Below are positions 61,209-64,000 of a DNA stretch of 64,000 bases, piece by piece. The notes under the pieces were generated by a model. That model was given only the letters and a program-made list of their open reading frames with translations, was not told the DNA's origin and ran no database searches. How positions within the stretch are numbered: position 1 is the first letter of the stretch; each line of letters starts with the position of its first letter. The DNA is from Alkalicoccobacillus plakortidis. GTDB lineage: Bacteria > Bacillota > Bacilli > Bacillales > Bacillaceae_D. The position numbers and the translations under genes were made by a program. The stretch is from contig NZ_JAMQJY010000006.1 of assembly GCF_023703085.1 (NCBI RefSeq), positions 77,771 to 141,770 of the forward strand, in the 5' to 3' direction.

Positions 61209-63522
61209 TGTTCAATTGCACTCTCTACACGGATTTTCTTATCCTTTAGCTTAAACTGAACGGCCCCATTAAGGTCTGTTCGCATGACGACTACTTGTCT
61301 CTCTTCAAAGCGATTAAGGATGTCTGGATGGGGATGACCATAGCGATTGTTCCTACCAGCAGATATCAAAACAGCTTTTGGTTTAATATGATCTAGAAAC
61401 AGCTCAGATGAAGATGTTAGACTGCCATGATGCCCAGCTTTTAATATGTCTACAGACAAATGAGGATAACGCTCCATCAACCTGTGCTCACCCTTCTCCC
61501 CAAATCCCCCGTAAACAACCAGTGTATCCCTTCAAGAGAAGCAGCAAGTACAATAGATCGCTCGTTAATATCTTGTTCAAAGTCTGATGCAACTGGCGCA
61601 ATGATGGTAAGTTCATTATTTCCGTATGACCGTTTCTGCCCCGCTTCAACCATATGAATTGTTGTTCCTGCCTGCAAATATGCCTCTAGTACTTGTTTCT
61701 CATTTTTCTTTTCTACTGGTCCCTTTCCATACAAAAGCTCACGAACGGCTACTTTTCCAAGCAAACCTTGGGCACCTCCAATATGATCATGATCTCCGTG
61801 AGTCAGAATTAACGTATCAATTGTGGTAATTCCTTTTGCCTTTAAGTAAGGAACCAAAATATCCTTGCCCGTATCAAATTGATTTCTCCGCTTTTGCCAG
61901 GGCTCGTCAGAAAAACGAATAACCCCTCCAGTATCAATGACAAGAACGGCCTCGCGTCTTGGCAATTCAATGACAAAACTATCTCCCTGTCCCACGTCAA
62001 GCATGGTAACCACGGCTTCTTTTTGAAAGTATGGCAAGAGTTTGATTCCACCAAGCACGATCGCTAAACTTATCATAGCAGGTATCCACCAAATTTTGAT
62101 TTGAGACTCCCAAAGGAGAAGCACAATCAAGATCACAGCATACAAGCTAACAAGCTGCCATCCTGACAATTTGCCTGGCGTATAAGCACCTACTGGGTAC
62201 TGATTGATAAAAAGGAGCACGTTGTGAACAGGAGGAACAACCAACTGTAAGAAATAATAAGGCAAATTAAATACACCAGGAAGAATCAAATCAAACAAAC
62301 TTGATAGAAAAGATGCAGGTAGGACAACGATCGTAACAAAGGGAATATAAATGAGGTTTAATGGTAGGCTGATTAAATTCCATTCAAAGAAATGAAACAA
62401 AATAAGAGGAAGGGTAACCAGTTGAGCGATAAATGTTACAGCCATTGTTTTTTGTAAATAAGAAGTGTAGAGAGTTTGAATCGTTTGTGCGGATAAAATT
62501 AATGCAAAGGAAACAAGGAAGGAAAGTTGAAACCCCAACTGAAACAATGAATAGGGTTTAAGCAGGAGAAAAATGAGACAGGTCAGAGATATACCTATCA
62601 TAGGGTGTATTCGTTTCTTTAATCTTAGACATAAAAGCACAACAAAGCTCATAGCTGCTGCCCTGATTACGGGAGGTGCTGCTCCAGCAATGATCGCATA
62701 AAAAGGTAGACCGACCATTAACAACTCCATAGAGCGCTCTCTTGTCATCCCAAACCTTATTAAAACGTACATGGCACAAGCTGTTAACATGCCAACATGC
62801 AATCCAGATACAGCTAACAAATGAATAACTCCTAGCCTTTGATAGGCTTGAAGAATATCTTGATCTATAAAATACCGATCTCCATAGGTTAAGGCGATAA
62901 TTAATCCCGCTGTCTCTTCGTGATACCTTTCACGGATTTGAGCCATTCGATCCATACGCCAACGATTAAATTGATCCGTCCATGTTCCATTTGCATCGTT
63001 GCAAACCACTTTTTGTGGTTCTATTTGATATACCCAGTGAATCGTTTGATCATAAAGATATGAGGCGTAATTGTATTGAAAGAAATTAGTTGGCTCATTT
63101 GGTTTAGATAACTTTCCATAAAATAAACAACGCTCGCCAGGACGTAACTCACTCCACTTTTGTTGTTGATCTTCGTCTTTTAATAAACCGGATGTTTGCA
63201 ATCGTTCACCATTCTCAAGGTGTACCTGGAACTGGATCGAATCACCATTAATACGCGGAATTCCCGTGACCGATCCCGTTGTTTCCAGATGACCTTCCTG
63301 TAAAGTAGTGACATTTATTCTTTCAGCGCTGACTCCCCGTATTGTAAAAATCACAAAAAAGAGAATCGCGAGCAAAAGAGCCTTTTTCCATTGCTCTTTT
63401 TGCAGTAAACAATATAACAGTAAAAAGGCTACTAGTAGATAGAGTGCTAAATCATAGCCACGAATAGCACCCCATAGCCCAAGGATGGATGAAACAAGAC
63501 AAATGGTTAAAAGTCTTATTAT
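61181..63522 (-). CDS. comEC: DNA uptake channel protein ComEC (one frameshift; start unclear)
   Basis: ComEC forms the membrane channel through which single-stranded DNA enters during transformation. It has N-terminal membrane segments, an external OB-like domain (ETTGSVTGIPRINGDSIQF), the ComEC core (IHLLAVSGLHVGMLTACAM, about residue 220) with many membrane segments, and a C-terminal metallo-beta-lactamase domain (MLDVGQGDSFVIE and LTHGDHDHIGGAQGL). Adding one G in the GGGG run near 61500-61503 restores GDLGEKGEHRLMERYPHLSVDILKAGHHGS and about 780 residues. The open frame reaches 63534 but has no ATG, GTG or TTG before 63375; its predicted start after AGCAGGGG reads ATA (63517-63522). Confidence 0.9.
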
Positions 63523-63537
63523 AACCCCTGCTCTCTA

Positions 63538-64000
63538 CTATGATTTTGTATAAATCGAACGAGTTTGTTGGAGCATTTCTTGAAGCACTTCTTCTGATAC
63601 CTCGGCTTTTTCAAGTTCTTTTAATAAGGAGACTGTTAGATTTAACTTATCTTGATAACGTCGATCCAAAACCGCTTCATCCAGCTCTACAGCAATCAAT
63701 TCAACACCTGCTGCCTTAAAAATTTGCTCAGCATATGGATCATTCTTATATTCCTTAGCATAAAAAACCCGCTGAATGCCTGCTTGTATAATCGATTTGG
63801 AGCAATGTACACACGGAAAATGTGTCACGTAAAGCTCTGCCCCTTCAGTAGGTACTCCAAATTTCGAACATTGCAACAATGCATTGATTTCAGCATGAAT
63901 TGTCCGGATGCAATGATTATCAACAACCATACATCCATCATCTAAGCAATGAGCCTCCCCACTAACAGAGCCATTATAACCCCAAGCAATAATTCGTTTA
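63538..64000 (-). CDS. comEB: dCMP deaminase family protein ComEB, cut by the window edge
   Basis: ComEB is a dCMP deaminase-like protein encoded in the late competence comE operon. The visible part reads KRIIAWGYNGSVSGEAHC, the zinc and catalytic site TIHAEINALLQC, and the second zinc motif PCVHCSKSI. It ends in a helical tail of about 40 residues and SIYTKS. The start lies beyond 64000. Its stop is 12 bases before the putative comEC start region. Confidence 0.94.
   Translation of the reverse strand, partial: KRIIAWGYNGSVSGEAHCLDDGCMVVDNHCIRTIHAEINALLQCSKFGVPTEGAELYVTHFPCVHCSKSIIQAGIQRVFYAKEYKNDPYAEQIFKAAGVELIAVELDEAVLDRRYQDKLNLTVSLLKELEKAEVSEEVLQEMLQQTRSIYTKS

Overview
The window is a chromosomal segment of a low-GC Gram-positive endospore former, almost certainly a member of the Bacillaceae. 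It carries the spore genes spoIIP, gpr, yqfC and yqfD, the sporulation-era marker yqfQ/vrrA, Bacillus-type ribosome binding sites, a CIRCE/HrcA heat-shock operon and a glycine T-box. The gene order closely follows the Bacillus subtilis comE-yqe-yqf-yqg region. The species cannot be named from the sequence alone. The assembly ends inside comEB.

Layout, left to right. 1-6.4 kb: tRNA-Asn, a Na/phosphate cotransporter, a DUF1189 membrane protein, a short NfeD protein, a secreted DUF1002 protein and an MFS transporter, then yqfZ. 6.4-9.4 kb: ispG, yqfX, yqfW, a tiny zinc-ribbon protein and zur. 9.4-16.7 kb: znuB-znuC with a candidate Zur operator, a lytic transglycosylase, a PAS histidine kinase, yqfT, nfo, cshB and yqfQ. 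16.8-24.9 kb: a CarD-type regulator, ispH, yqfO, trmK, cccA, a small membrane protein and the sigA-dnaG-yqxD macromolecular synthesis cluster. 25-31 kb: yqfL and ccpN (gluconeogenic control), glyS and glyQ behind a T-box, recO and yqzL. 31-38.2 kb: era, cdd, dgkA, ybeY, yqfF, phoH, yqfD and yqfC. 38.2-38.8 kb: a non-coding tandem repeat array. 38.8-42.7 kb: a hypothetical gene, floA, nfeD, yqeY and rpsU. 42.9-48 kb: yqeW, deoC, mtaB, rsmE and prmA. 47.7-52.6 kb: dnaJ, dnaK, grpE and hrcA with CIRCE. 52.6-64 kb: hemW, lepA, yqxA, spoIIP, gpr, rpsT, an IS110-like remnant, holA, yqzM, comEC and comEB. Most genes lie on the minus strand and form long operons.

The most striking property is not a gene. 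At least 24 single- or double-base frameshifts break 19 reading frames, among them dnaK, dnaJ, dnaG, glyS and era, which are normally essential or strongly conserved. Repairing one or two bases at each place restores full family length. Eighteen of the 24 fall on one sequence context: GCTGG and GCTTGG (CCAGC and CCAAGC) are confused with each other, or a G is lost from GCTGGT. I therefore list broken genes as single coding regions and state where the frame must be corrected. The best explanation is a systematic sequencing error, possibly provoked by a modified base.

I found no convincing new multi-gene system. Gene content is mostly conserved core. The items worth a second look are the frameshift motif, the alternating 20/21-bp repeat array at 38.4-38.7 kb, two terminators sharing a palindromic core, the znuCB/Zur site, the IS110-like remnant and unusual start codons of yqeY and comEC.
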